Shown here: one piece after another, positions 1 through 6,514 of the stretch
How positions within the stretch are numbered: the stretch's first letter is position 1
Layout: each line of letters begins with the position of its first letter
Assembly: GCA_018818905.1 (NCBI GenBank)
Contig: JAHIRA010000023.1
Span: 1 to 15,496, forward strand
Reading direction: 5' to 3'
Length of the DNA: 15,496 nt
DNA from: Patescibacteria group bacterium
Lineage (GTDB): Bacteria; Patescibacteriota; JABMPQ01; JAHIRA01
Made by a program: the position numbers and the translations under genes
The notes under the pieces: generated by a model
What the model saw: the letters and a program-made list of their open reading frames with translations, nothing else
What the model was told of the DNA's origin: nothing
Databases searched by the model: none

Positions 1-3000
1 GAAAAAAGCAGTTTTTTGGTCAAATGGTCAAAATTCTTCATGCAGAATTACAAGATCACCATCATCTTCTTGGTTGCGGTTTTAATCGCCGGTCTGTGGG
101 GACTGGGAAACAACCAGCGGCAAGACTTCCCGGAAGTTGAAACCAACTTTGTGGGGATTAGCGCAACATATATTGGAGCCACGGCCGCTGATGTGGAACG
201 TGAAGTGCTGGATCCTCTAGAGACCAAAATTGATTCTCTTGATATCAAAATAACCAAAATCAGAGGTACGGCCGGCAACAACTTTGGTCAGATCACGGTT
301 GAGTTAGAGGATTTGACCGACATGAAAGACAAGGTAGCCAAGATTTCGGAAGCAGTTGACTCTGTGGCTTTACCTAGTGACGTGGAAACCAACGTTGAAC
401 TTTATGATGCTTTTGGGCCAACAGTCGCTTACGCTCTTTACAGTGACACAGCTTCCAAGCAAGACATTCTAGAAAAGGCTCCGGCTGTCAAAACTTATCT
501 TGAAGGGTCCTCTTCTGATATCAAGAAAATCGACATTTTTCCGGATCCGGAAACAGAAATAGAAGTTCTGATTGACAATGACAAAATGGCCGAGGCCGGT
601 TTAACCCAAGAGAGTGTCAGTCAAGCCATTCAAGGTTCTATTAGCACTTTGCCGGGCGGAAGCTTGACGACTTCAGATAGCGTTGAGAAGCCTATCAATA
701 TCACCGTTCCGATCAAAAATCTTGACGATATCAAGAATATTCAGGTTGGCAACAAAAATCTATCAGAAATTGCAGAAGTTACAAGAAGTATCAAGGCAAG
801 TGAATCTGTCACCTTTGCCGGTTTTATTGAAGATGACAAGCCAACTTCAAAAAATTCTGTCTATATTTTGGCTTATAAAACCAAAGACGGAGACATTATC
901 AATCTGGCCAACGCACTAGACCAAAAAGCTGACGATATCTACAGCGAAGACATTCTTCCTGAAGATATCAAAATTGCCAAGGTCTACGACACCTCTCCTC
1001 AGATCCAGGATCAGATCTCAACTCTGGTTAACAATGGTCTCTTGGGGTTGATCTTGATTTTGGTCGTGTTGATGTTCTTCATTAACTTCAGAACTGGTTT
1101 GGTGGTGGCTATTGTTATTCCATTGGCTTTCTTAATTACTTTATTTGCTCTACCAGTTTTGGGTTTCACCATCAATATTCTGACCCTCTTTGCCATGATT
1201 CTGACCTTGGGTATCTTGGTAGATAACGCGATTGTTATTGCTGAGGGTATCATGTTTCATGTGGAAAGAGGCATGGACAAAGGCAAAGCCGCCCTCAAAA
1301 CCATATCTGAGCTGGGCCCGGCTGTCACCGTTGCCACTCTCACAACCTTTATAGTTTTTGTTCCTTTTGCTTCCATCGGAGGTATTATGGGCGAAATTAT
1401 AAAGTACATCCCGTACACCGTGATGATTATGATTGCGGCTTCGTACTTCTTGGCTATCACCATCACGCCTCTGTTTGGGAAGTGGTTTTTGAAACAAGAA
1501 ACCAAAGAAGAAAGATATAACCGCAAGCTCAAAACTTGGCAAAAGGTTCTTGTGCTTCCTGCTGTCATCTTCCATATCCAGAAAGCCATCGATAAGTTAG
1601 TGGGCATCTACGGTCGGTCTCTCAAGAAAATGCTAGAAAAGAAGGCCTGGCGCTTCACTGTTTTGGGACTAGTCGTTATTTTGCTAGGAGTCAGTATTGT
1701 CGGTGTCGGTCCAACTCTCAAGTTTGAACAATTTCCCGAGAATGATTCTGAGGTTGCTCAAGTCAGTGTCACTTACCCCACCGGCACATCTTATGAGACA
1801 AAAAAAGAGATTGCCCAAAAAGTTGGTGACGAAATTGTCAAAACCAAATACTTTGATTCATATTTCCTTTTTGAAGGTGGAACAACTATTTTCTTCAAAC
1901 AGCCCAAAGACAGGGAAGGCGGCGAAAAGATCGACGCCCTCATGGAGGATCTGAATAAACGTCTTGATCCTATCAGAAAAGAAGCTCCAGAAGACACTAC
2001 TATTGACGCTCTTGGTTTGACTTATGGACCTTCTGGCTCAAGCTATGATGTTGAGGTTGAGTTTGTTAGCAATGATGAAGAAGGTCGAAAAAAGGCTGTT
2101 GCTGGACTTCAGGAATTCATGGAAGGAAAGAACGATAAAGTTGACAGAACCTTTAATAGTGAAGAAAATGAGCTAGTTCCTTCAGTTGAGGTCGCTTTTA
2201 ACAAAGAAGATCTAGATAATAAGGCTGTTAATCCTTTCCTGGCTTCTCAGATGATCAATAGTTTTTTCTCCCAGAATGAAGCCGGTCAGGTTTCAATCAA
2301 ACAGGGCGGTACTTCAGAAAAAGTTATTCTTAGATATCCTGAAGAAAACAAAAGATCCCTTGACGATATCAAATCAATCCTCATTCCGTCCCTCATTGGA
2401 CAACCTGTTAAATTAGATGAAGTTGCAGAAGTTAGAGATGTAGAAAAGCTGGAAACAGTCAAGCATCTTGATGGTAGAAGAGTCACTTCTTTCAGAATCA
2501 AGCTTAAAGATGGGGAAGATGTTGCCATTCTCAACCAAGAAGTCAAAGATTTCTTAACCGATGATAAACTCAAAGAGTTTGGTCTTAAGTCAGAAGATCT
2601 TTCTTTCGGTGGTTTGGCTTTCTCCAATGATGAAGACTTTGCTAATCTCCAGCTTGTTTTCATTATGGCTATTCTGGGTGTCTTTATTATTCTTGTCTAT
2701 CAGTTTAGATCTTTTGCTCAGCCTTTCTTGATCATGTTCACTATCCCAATTGCCTTCATTGGAATTTTGCCTGGCCTCAAACTTGTTGGTGATTCACTCA
2801 ATATGATTTCTGGTCTGGGGGTTGTCGCTGTGGTGGGTATCGTCGTTAACGACGCCATTGTCTTTATTGACTACATGAACCGGTTTAGAAAGCAAAATCC
2901 TGATCTCAAACTGTCAGAAGTCTTGGTCCAAACCGGTGAAGCTAGAATGAAACCCATTCTCTCAACTTCAATTACTACTATCTTTGGTATCTTGCCTATC

Positions 3001-3156
3001 ACCCTGACCGATCCGTTCTGGAGAGGACTGGGCACAGCCATTATTGGCGGTTTGATTTTCTCTACTCTAGGCACGCTGATTGTTATTCCGTTGATTCAAT
3101 ATACCTTTACGAGAAAGAAGAAACGGGGAACTCTTGAGGACAAGAAGGCAAGCTAA
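1..3156 (+). CDS. RND-family efflux transporter (AcrB/HAE1-like), probably 5'-truncated by the window
   Basis: Inner-membrane pump of the resistance-nodulation-division superfamily (COG0841 type), expected to export drugs or amphiphiles using the proton gradient. The topology is right: an N-terminal membrane segment, a first large extracytoplasmic domain opening with DFPEVE, a block of membrane helices at about residues 335-490 (numbered from a TTG at 16), a second extracytoplasmic loop and a C-terminal helix block from about 885. Length of about 1046 residues is normal for the family. The helix-4 motif reads GILVDNAIVIAEG and the helix-10 motif GIVVNDAIVFID, so the AcrB Asp-Asp/Lys relay is altered. 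The frame is open to base 1 (EKSSFLVKWSKFFMQ) and no ribosome-binding site precedes the TTG at 16 or ATG at 55, so the true start is probably just upstream. No adaptor or outer-membrane partner lies downstream; an adaptor gene may precede it. Substrate unknown. Confidence 0.93.
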   Translation, partial: EKSSFLVKWSKFFMQNYKITIIFLVAVLIAGLWGLGNNQRQDFPEVETNFVGISATYIGATAADVEREVLDPLETKIDSLDIKITKIRGTAGNNFGQITVELEDLTDMKDKVAKISEAVDSVALPSDVETNVELYDAFGPTVAYALYSDTASKQDILEKAPAVKTYLEGSSSDIKKIDIFPDPETEIEVLIDNDKMAEAGLTQESVSQAIQGSISTLPGGSLTTSDSVEKPINITVPIKNLDDIKNIQVGNKNLSEIAEVTRSIKASESVTFAGFIEDDKPTSKNSVYILAYKTKDGDIINLANALDQKADDIYSEDILPEDIKIAKVYDTSPQIQDQISTLVNNGLLGLILILVVLMFFINFRTGLVVAIVIPLAFLITLFALPVLGFTINILTLFAMILTLGILVDNAIVIAEGIMFHVERGMDKGKAALKTISELGPAVTVATLTTFIVFVPFASIGGIMGEIIKYIPYTVMIMIAASYFLAITITPLFGKWFLKQETKEERYNRKLKTWQKVLVLPAVIFHIQKAIDKLVGIYGRSLKKMLEKKAWRFTVLGLVVILLGVSIVGVGPTLKFEQFPENDSEVAQVSVTYPTGTSYETKKEIAQKVGDEIVKTKYFDSYFLFEGGTTIFFKQPKDREGGEKIDALMEDLNKRLDPIRKEAPEDTTIDALGLTYGPSGSSYDVEVEFVSNDEEGRKKAVAGLQEFMEGKNDKVDRTFNSEENELVPSVEVAFNKEDLDNKAVNPFLASQMINSFFSQNEAGQVSIKQGGTSEKVILRYPEENKRSLDDIKSILIPSLIGQPVKLDEVAEVRDVEKLETVKHLDGRRVTSFRIKLKDGEDVAILNQEVKDFLTDDKLKEFGLKSEDLSFGGLAFSNDEDFANLQLVFIMAILGVFIILVYQFRSFAQPFLIMFTIPIAFIGILPGLKLVGDSLNMISGLGVVAVVGIVVNDAIVFIDYMNRFRKQNPDLKLSEVLVQTGEARMKPILSTSITTIFGILPITLTDPFWRGLGTAIIGGLIFSTLGTLIVIPLIQYTFTRKKKRGTLEDKKAS

Positions 3157-3171
3157 ATCCTTGCATACAAG

Positions 3172-3205
3172 AAGCACTTCCAGAAAAGGGAGTGCTTTTT
3201 TGTTT
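3172..3205 (+). terminator. Intrinsic terminator of the RND gene
   Basis: Ten-base-pair stem (AAGCACTTCC at 3172-3181 with GGGAGTGCTT at 3188-3197, one G-U pair), loop AGAAAA, then a run of T. It sits 15 nt after the RND stop codon. Confidence 0.9.
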
Positions 3206-3328
3206 CAAAAAAAACACAGATTCAGAACTAGTTCGGCTGGTTTTCGAGCGAGATCTTGCAAAGCTTACCGATGCAATCGGAAAGAAGCGTTCCTCCAGTA
3301 TTCTTGTCTCCACTTTTTATCAAAGCAA

Positions 3329-3337
3329 TGCTATAAT
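3329..3337 (+). promoter_or_regulatory. Extended -10 promoter of the HEPN/MNT operon
   Basis: TGCTATAAT: a perfect TATAAT (3332-3337) with the TGn extension and no convincing -35 box at the right distance. The expected transcription start (about 3344) almost coincides with the ATG at 3346, so the mRNA should be leaderless or nearly so. The word AATGCTATAAT recurs before the phosphatidyltransferase gene. Confidence 0.65.
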
Positions 3338-3345
3338 AAAAACCG

Positions 3346-3738
3346 ATGAAAAAGAAACAGCTTGAAGAAATAAAGAGAATTTTTGATGATAATCCAGATG
3401 TCAAGCTGGCGTACTTTTTTGGATCCCAAGCCAAAGGAGAAGCTGGACCAGCTAGCGATTATGATTTTGCAGTTTATTTTGATAATCAAAATTCAGAAGA
3501 GATTTTCTCGAACAAAGCAAAACTTCTTGATCAGCTAAGTCGACAGCTTCAAACTGATAAGATTGATATAGTAATTCTAGATACAGCCAAGAAGCCTGAG
3601 TTGAAATATAATATCATTTCGGAGGGGCAGTTAATTTTTGAAAAAGATCCGTATAAGGTAATTCTGGAACCCAAGATTTTGAACGAATATTTTGACTTTC
3701 AGTTGATGCTTAAAAAACATGGCCTAACAAAATCATGA
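3346..3738 (+). CDS. mntA: MNT-domain nucleotidyltransferase, antitoxin of a HEPN/MNT module
   Basis: Minimal nucleotidyltransferase of the polymerase-beta fold, 130 residues. It has the exact family signature GSX10DXD: G26-S27, then D38 and D40 (FFGSQ ... SDYDFAVYF), with the third metal-binding Asp most likely D74 in KIDIVILD. In characterised pairs (MntA-HepT of Shewanella oneidensis) this enzyme transfers AMP onto the HEPN toxin and silences it; that function is inferred here from the intact motif and the partner gene. The stop overlaps the start of the HEPN gene by four bases (ATGA), so the two are translationally coupled. The ATG lies only 8 nt after the -10 box and has no ribosome-binding site. 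All catalytic residues appear present, so I see no sign of decay. Confidence 0.93.
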   Translation: MKKKQLEEIKRIFDDNPDVKLAYFFGSQAKGEAGPASDYDFAVYFDNQNSEEIFSNKAKLLDQLSRQLQTDKIDIVILDTAKKPELKYNIISEGQLIFEKDPYKVILEPKILNEYFDFQLMLKKHGLTKS

Positions 3739-4145
3739 CCAAACAAAATGTTGTTGAAAACAAGCTTAGCTCAGTTCAGAAATACCTCAAGATTCTTGAG
3801 AGATATCAAGATTATTCGCAACAAGAGATAGAAACGGATATTGATTTAAGAGGTTCTGTAGAAAGATATCTCTATTTGGCTGTGCAGTCAACCATTGATC
3901 TTGCAGAGTCTATAGTGGCTTCCAAGGATTTTAGAAAACCAACAACTATGAGTGAGTCTTTTTTAATTCTAGAGGAAGAGAAGATTATTGATTCTGAAAT
4001 GGCTGAAACAATGATTAAAATGACTGGCTTTAGGAATATTGTGGCCCATGACTATGAAGATCTTGATTACAAAATTGTCTATAATGCTCTTCACAAGGGG
4101 CTGAACGATATCAAAAAATTCTTGTTAATTGCAAAAAAGGTTTAG
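3735..4145 (+). CDS. hepT: HEPN-domain RNase toxin (HepT/DUF86 family)
   Basis: All-helical protein of 136 residues, the usual HepT length. The catalytic RX4HXY motif is intact: R100, H105 and Y107 in FRNIVAHDY, near the C-terminus as in the family. In studied pairs the Arg and His form the RNA-cleaving site of a dimer, and the Tyr is the residue AMPylated by the MNT partner. The gene overlaps the upstream MNT gene by ATGA and is closed by a strong terminator, so the two form a self-contained operon. Such modules act as toxin-antitoxin systems, with phage defence or mobile-element stabilisation as reported roles; which applies here cannot be read from the sequence. No flanking repeats or integrase were seen. 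Confidence 0.93.
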   Translation: MTKQNVVENKLSSVQKYLKILERYQDYSQQEIETDIDLRGSVERYLYLAVQSTIDLAESIVASKDFRKPTTMSESFLILEEEKIIDSEMAETMIKMTGFRNIVAHDYEDLDYKIVYNALHKGLNDIKKFLLIAKKV

Positions 4146-4180
4146 ATGATAGATAATCTAGCTGCTCACGAGAATGAATG

Positions 4181-4209
4181 AGTTCAGACACAGTTTCTGA
4201 ACTTTTTTT
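4181..4209 (+). terminator. Intrinsic terminator of the HEPN/MNT operon
   Basis: Perfect 8-bp stem AGTTCAGA (4181-4188) / TCTGAACT (4196-4203), 7-nt loop, followed by seven T (4203-4209). Confidence 0.88.
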
Positions 4210-4220
4210 ATCCCAAAAAC

Positions 4221-4249
4221 TAAACATTTCCTTCGAAAAATGCTATAAT
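4221..4249 (+). promoter_or_regulatory. Promoter of the phosphatidyltransferase/TVP38 pair
   Basis: Extended -10 TGCTATAAT (TATAAT 4244-4249) with a weak -35 TAAACA (4221-4226) at 17-nt spacing. Transcription should start near 4256, giving a leader of roughly 14 nt. Confidence 0.65.
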
Positions 4250-4252
4250 GCT

Positions 4253-4258
4253 AGGAGA
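4253..4258 (+). promoter_or_regulatory. Possible ribosome-binding site AGGAGA before the phosphatidyltransferase
   Basis: AGGAGA ends 11 nt before the ATG at 4270. It is the only clear Shine-Dalgarno-like site before a plus-strand gene here, but the predicted transcription start (about 4256) falls inside it, so its use is uncertain. Confidence 0.4.
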
Positions 4259-4269
4259 AATATCCAAAC

Positions 4270-4845
4270 ATGCAGCAAGATACCAAAGAAAAAATCCTGA
4301 ATATTGCTAACGGGATTACTCTTCTTAGATTTTTTCTAATCCTGGTCTTTTTGCTTTTTGCCTATCGGGCCTCATATCTGGGGGCTTTTTTGATTTTTGT
4401 TCTTATATTTTTATTGGACGGACTAGATGGCTTTTTTGCCAGAAAAAATGGAGAAGTTACCCAGTTAGGAATCGCTTTTGATATTTCGGTCGATAGTCTG
4501 GCTATGTGGACGGGTTTTGTTTTTTACCTAGCTCGCGAGGGACTCAATGAGTTGGTTATTATTCTCTTCATTTCAGGCTTAATTATCAATCTGGTTCATT
4601 CTCTTCTGGTTATCTTTGCCAAGATTGGCAAACCTCAAACCTATTGGGGTAAGGCCGTAGGGTGTACTTCTTTTGTTTTGATCATGACTTTGTATGCCAA
4701 GCTGGCTTTCTTGGGCAATGGCTTTTTCAATAATCTGATATTGGCGCTAGCTATTTTTTATTTTGCCACCACTCTTATTAACCTGGTCCTTATGATTAGA
4801 TATGTTCTTGTAGAAGAAAACCATGCCAATGAAAAAGTCTCTTAG
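4270..4845 (+). CDS. CDP-alcohol phosphatidyltransferase (PgsA-like)
   Basis: Integral membrane enzyme of 191 residues that joins a CDP-activated lipid to an alcohol, the committing step in making a phospholipid head group. The signature D-x2-D-G-x2-A-R-x8-G-x3-D-x3-D matches exactly: D50, D53, G54, A57, R58, G67, D71 and D75, the metal- and CDP-binding residues. The N-terminus (NIANGITLLRF) resembles phosphatidylglycerophosphate synthases, which are of this length. However, the GKxKT segment I would expect in PgsA reads WGKAVGCTS here, so the alcohol substrate is uncertain (glycerol phosphate, inositol phosphate or another) and I give no symbol. Several hydrophobic helices follow the motif. 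The last 23 bases overlap the next gene, implying co-expression. Confidence 0.9.
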   Translation: MQQDTKEKILNIANGITLLRFFLILVFLLFAYRASYLGAFLIFVLIFLLDGLDGFFARKNGEVTQLGIAFDISVDSLAMWTGFVFYLAREGLNELVIILFISGLIINLVHSLLVIFAKIGKPQTYWGKAVGCTSFVLIMTLYAKLAFLGNGFFNNLILALAIFYFATTLINLVLMIRYVLVEENHANEKVS

Positions 4846-5533
4846 CGCGGCCAATATCACCAAGTTCATCCTCCTCCTTTTGCTTCTGGCAACTTTTTTT
4901 ATTTTAGCCAGATATACATCTTTAGATCAGTTACTCTCTATTGACTATCTGCAGAGCCTCAAAGATAAATATGGGATTTGGTCCCATCTTTTTTTCTTTG
5001 TTTTTTGTATTGTTTCGACGGTTACGTTCTTGCCTCCACTTTTTCTAAGCGTTGCGGCCGGGGTTATTTTTGGCAAATTTCTTGGCTTTACTTATATCGT
5101 ATTAGGCTTCACTATTGGTTCCATGATTTCTTTTGCCTTGGCTAGATTTTTGGGCAAGTCTTTTATAGAAGGATTAATGAGCAGGTATCTCAAGCAAGTT
5201 ATGAAATATGATCAGAAACTTCAAGACAAGGGATTACTAACTATTTTTATCCTCCGTCTTATCCCTATTTTTCATTTCAATTTTTTTAACTATGCTTTGG
5301 GATTGACCAAAGTAACTTGGAAAGATTATTTCTGGGGTACTTTCTTGGGTGTTATGCCGGGAACTTTGGTAATTGTTGTTTTTAGTCACTCAGTCGCTTC
5401 GGCTAACGCAGTTGATATTGTAGTGTCTTTGGTTTTGGGAATAGTTCTCTTGGTAGCTTTTTACTTGGTTTATAAGAAGTATCTTAAGAAGGATAAAAAA
5501 CAAAAAAAAGACCCCCTTCGACCAATTAAGTAG
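4823..5533 (+). CDS. TVP38/TMEM64-family (DedA-like, VTT-domain) membrane protein
   Basis: Polytopic membrane protein of 236 residues. Hydrophobic segments lie at about 14-29, 54-83, 88-110, 138-160, 170-190 and 197-217. The central domain carries family hallmarks: a Gly-rich stretch after a loop Pro-Pro (residues 71-72), FGKFLGF and GSMISFALARFLG, then ILRLIPIFHFNFFNYALGLT and GTFLGVMPGT (about 143-181), including the conserved Arg-x2-Pro and Pro-Gly-Thr. Relatives move lipids or lipid carriers across membranes (DedA proteins flip undecaprenyl phosphate; TMEM41B/VMP1 are scramblases). The exact cargo here is unknown, but pairing with a phospholipid-synthesis gene fits lipid handling. It starts inside the upstream gene; ATG at 4829 is an alternative start. 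The basic tail (KKDKKQKKD) is encoded by the A-rich DNA that serves as the U-tract of the convergent gene's terminator. Confidence 0.88.
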   Translation: MPMKKSLSAANITKFILLLLLLATFFILARYTSLDQLLSIDYLQSLKDKYGIWSHLFFFVFCIVSTVTFLPPLFLSVAAGVIFGKFLGFTYIVLGFTIGSMISFALARFLGKSFIEGLMSRYLKQVMKYDQKLQDKGLLTIFILRLIPIFHFNFFNYALGLTKVTWKDYFWGTFLGVMPGTLVIVVFSHSVASANAVDIVVSLVLGIVLLVAFYLVYKKYLKKDKKQKKDPLRPIK

Positions 5534-5566
5534 CGGAAAATATACTTAAGGTGGCAAGAAGGGGGT
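5497..5566 (-). terminator. Terminator of the histidine kinase gene, embedded in two coding ends
   Basis: Perfect 9-bp inverted repeat ACCCCCTTC (5511-5519) / GAAGGGGGT (5558-5566). The 38-nt interior can form a further short stem (TTAAG 5526-5530 with CTTAA 5545-5549). On the minus strand the hairpin is followed by CTTTTTTTTGTTTTTT (5510-5495). On the plus strand no T run follows, so it should work mainly for the minus-strand gene. The stop codons of both convergent genes lie inside the loop. Confidence 0.75.
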
Positions 5567-6385
5567 ATGAATAGATGTTTGACATTTTTGTCTTGAATCC
5601 TCCGGATTCTTGGAGGATTGTGTTGGTCTGCCAATAGGAAACTTGATCGTGAAAACTGTACCAATTCCAACCTCGCTTTTTACTTCCAGGGTTCCAGATA
5701 ATTTTTTGCTACAGAGGCAAATAACTGATCCCAGACCGAACCCTCTATTTTCTCCTTTGGTAGAGAAATTGTCTTCCAAGATATGAGGGAGACAGTCTTC
5801 GCTGATTCCGTCTCCATCATCCGCAACTGTCAGAAGTATTTTTTCACCTTCCAATTCAAAAATGAAGATGATGTTTTTGCTGTGAGCTTCTATGGCATTG
5901 ACAATGAAGTTTATTAGAACACGCATCAAGCTTAGAAAATCGATGCGGATTTCCGGCATACACTTGGGAATGACATATGTAATTCCGATTCTTTCTTTGT
6001 GCGCGCAGGCTAGATTGGCTAGCGCGTTTACTATACCTTGCCTTTTGATGCTTGCAAAAGGCTTTAAAGGATTGTCTCCGCTATCTCTTGTGAGCAAGAA
6101 TGCGGCAGTTTCCTTCAAAATTACATACGGTTCAGAGTTGCATCCTTCTTGGAATTCCAGAAGTAGCCGAGAACGCAGTTGAGCTCCAATTTTCTTTACT
6201 CCTTCTAGCTTGTTAGTGTCATCCAAGGGCTCCAAGCTGCGTAATTCCGTAATTAGCCAGCCTGTCAAATCATTTAGATTTGTAAAGTAATAAATGTACC
6301 TTGTAAACAGGTTGCCTAGGTCGTGAACGAGAGAAAAAATTTGTTGATGCAATGGAGATTTGGTGTTTTCTTTGGTTTCTGACAT
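5546..6385 (-). CDS. Small soluble histidine kinase (DHp-like plus HATPase_c)
   Basis: Protein of 279 residues with no signal peptide or membrane segment. It has a C-terminal GHKL ATPase domain: N box N159/N163 in LINFIVNAIEA, G1 box DDGDGI (189-194), F box DNFSTKGE (205-212) and G2 box GFGLG (215-219). The N-terminal helix contains LVHDLGN with H21 as the likely phospho-acceptor, an H-box-like sequence. It therefore appears to be a cytoplasmic sensor kinase or phosphotransferase without a recognisable input domain; the stretch at 40-140 is unassigned. No response regulator is in the window. I chose ATG at 6385 because GGAGG lies 9 nt before it; extending to 6463 would place that site inside the coding region. 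The last codons form one arm of its own terminator. It is divergent from the ABC exporter, whose expression it might influence, though nothing proves this. Confidence 0.85.
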   Translation of the reverse strand: MSETKENTKSPLHQQIFSLVHDLGNLFTRYIYYFTNLNDLTGWLITELRSLEPLDDTNKLEGVKKIGAQLRSRLLLEFQEGCNSEPYVILKETAAFLLTRDSGDNPLKPFASIKRQGIVNALANLACAHKERIGITYVIPKCMPEIRIDFLSLMRVLINFIVNAIEAHSKNIIFIFELEGEKILLTVADDGDGISEDCLPHILEDNFSTKGENRGFGLGSVICLCSKKLSGTLEVKSEVGIGTVFTIKFPIGRPTQSSKNPEDSRQKCQTSIHTPFLPP

Positions 6386-6393
6386 TTTGACAT

Positions 6394-6403
6394 CCCTCCA
6401 AAT
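6394..6403 (-). promoter_or_regulatory. Strong ribosome-binding site of the histidine kinase gene
   Basis: Minus strand reads ATTTGGAGGG; GGAGG ends 9 nt before the ATG at 6385. This decides the start. The same ATTTGGAGG with the same 9-nt spacing precedes the other minus-strand gene. Confidence 0.85.
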
Positions 6404-6478
6404 TGTTAGTGTTCTGGTGACTTTGCGTATTAGTAGACTACAACAAAATGAGACATTTGGCAAGGGGAAGTGGTGCTA

Positions 6479-6507
6479 CAGACAATCCCGAAAAAATGTA
6501 GTATGAT
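6479..6507 (+). promoter_or_regulatory. Promoter of the ABC exporter operon
   Basis: -35 CAGACA (6479-6484, 4 of 6), 17-nt spacer, -10 TATGAT (6502-6507, 5 of 6). Transcription should start at about 6514, next to the ATG at 6515, so the mRNA is probably leaderless. This argues against longer reading of the frame up to 6470. Confidence 0.65.
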
Positions 6508-6514
6508 GGAGTGT

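Noticed and set aside
1150..1575. 141-residue open frame on the minus strand
   Set aside because: Lies wholly inside the RND gene, has low-complexity composition and no start signals; an antisense shadow.
3206..3328. Possible small gene or RNA between the RND terminator and the toxin-antitoxin promoter
   Set aside because: Contains only a 5-bp hairpin (CCGAT/ATCGG at 3268-3280); frames through it have no start signals or recognisable sequence.
3735..3738. UGA recoding (as in Gracilibacteria/Absconditabacteria)
   Set aside because: TGA closes the MNT gene in a classic ATGA overlap with an intact downstream start, so it is read as stop.
6373..6393. TGACAT direct repeat near the kinase start as an operator
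   Set aside because: Short, AT-rich, partly coding, and without a promoter in register; chance is likely.
6386..6463. Longer N-terminus for the histidine kinase (start at 6463)
   Set aside because: Would bury the GGAGG site; the added residues (Cys/Arg-rich) do not look like kinase sequence.
6470..6514. Longer N-terminus for the ABC ATPase (GTG at 6470)
   Set aside because: Overlaps the promoter; the start at 6515 gives the family's normal N-terminus.
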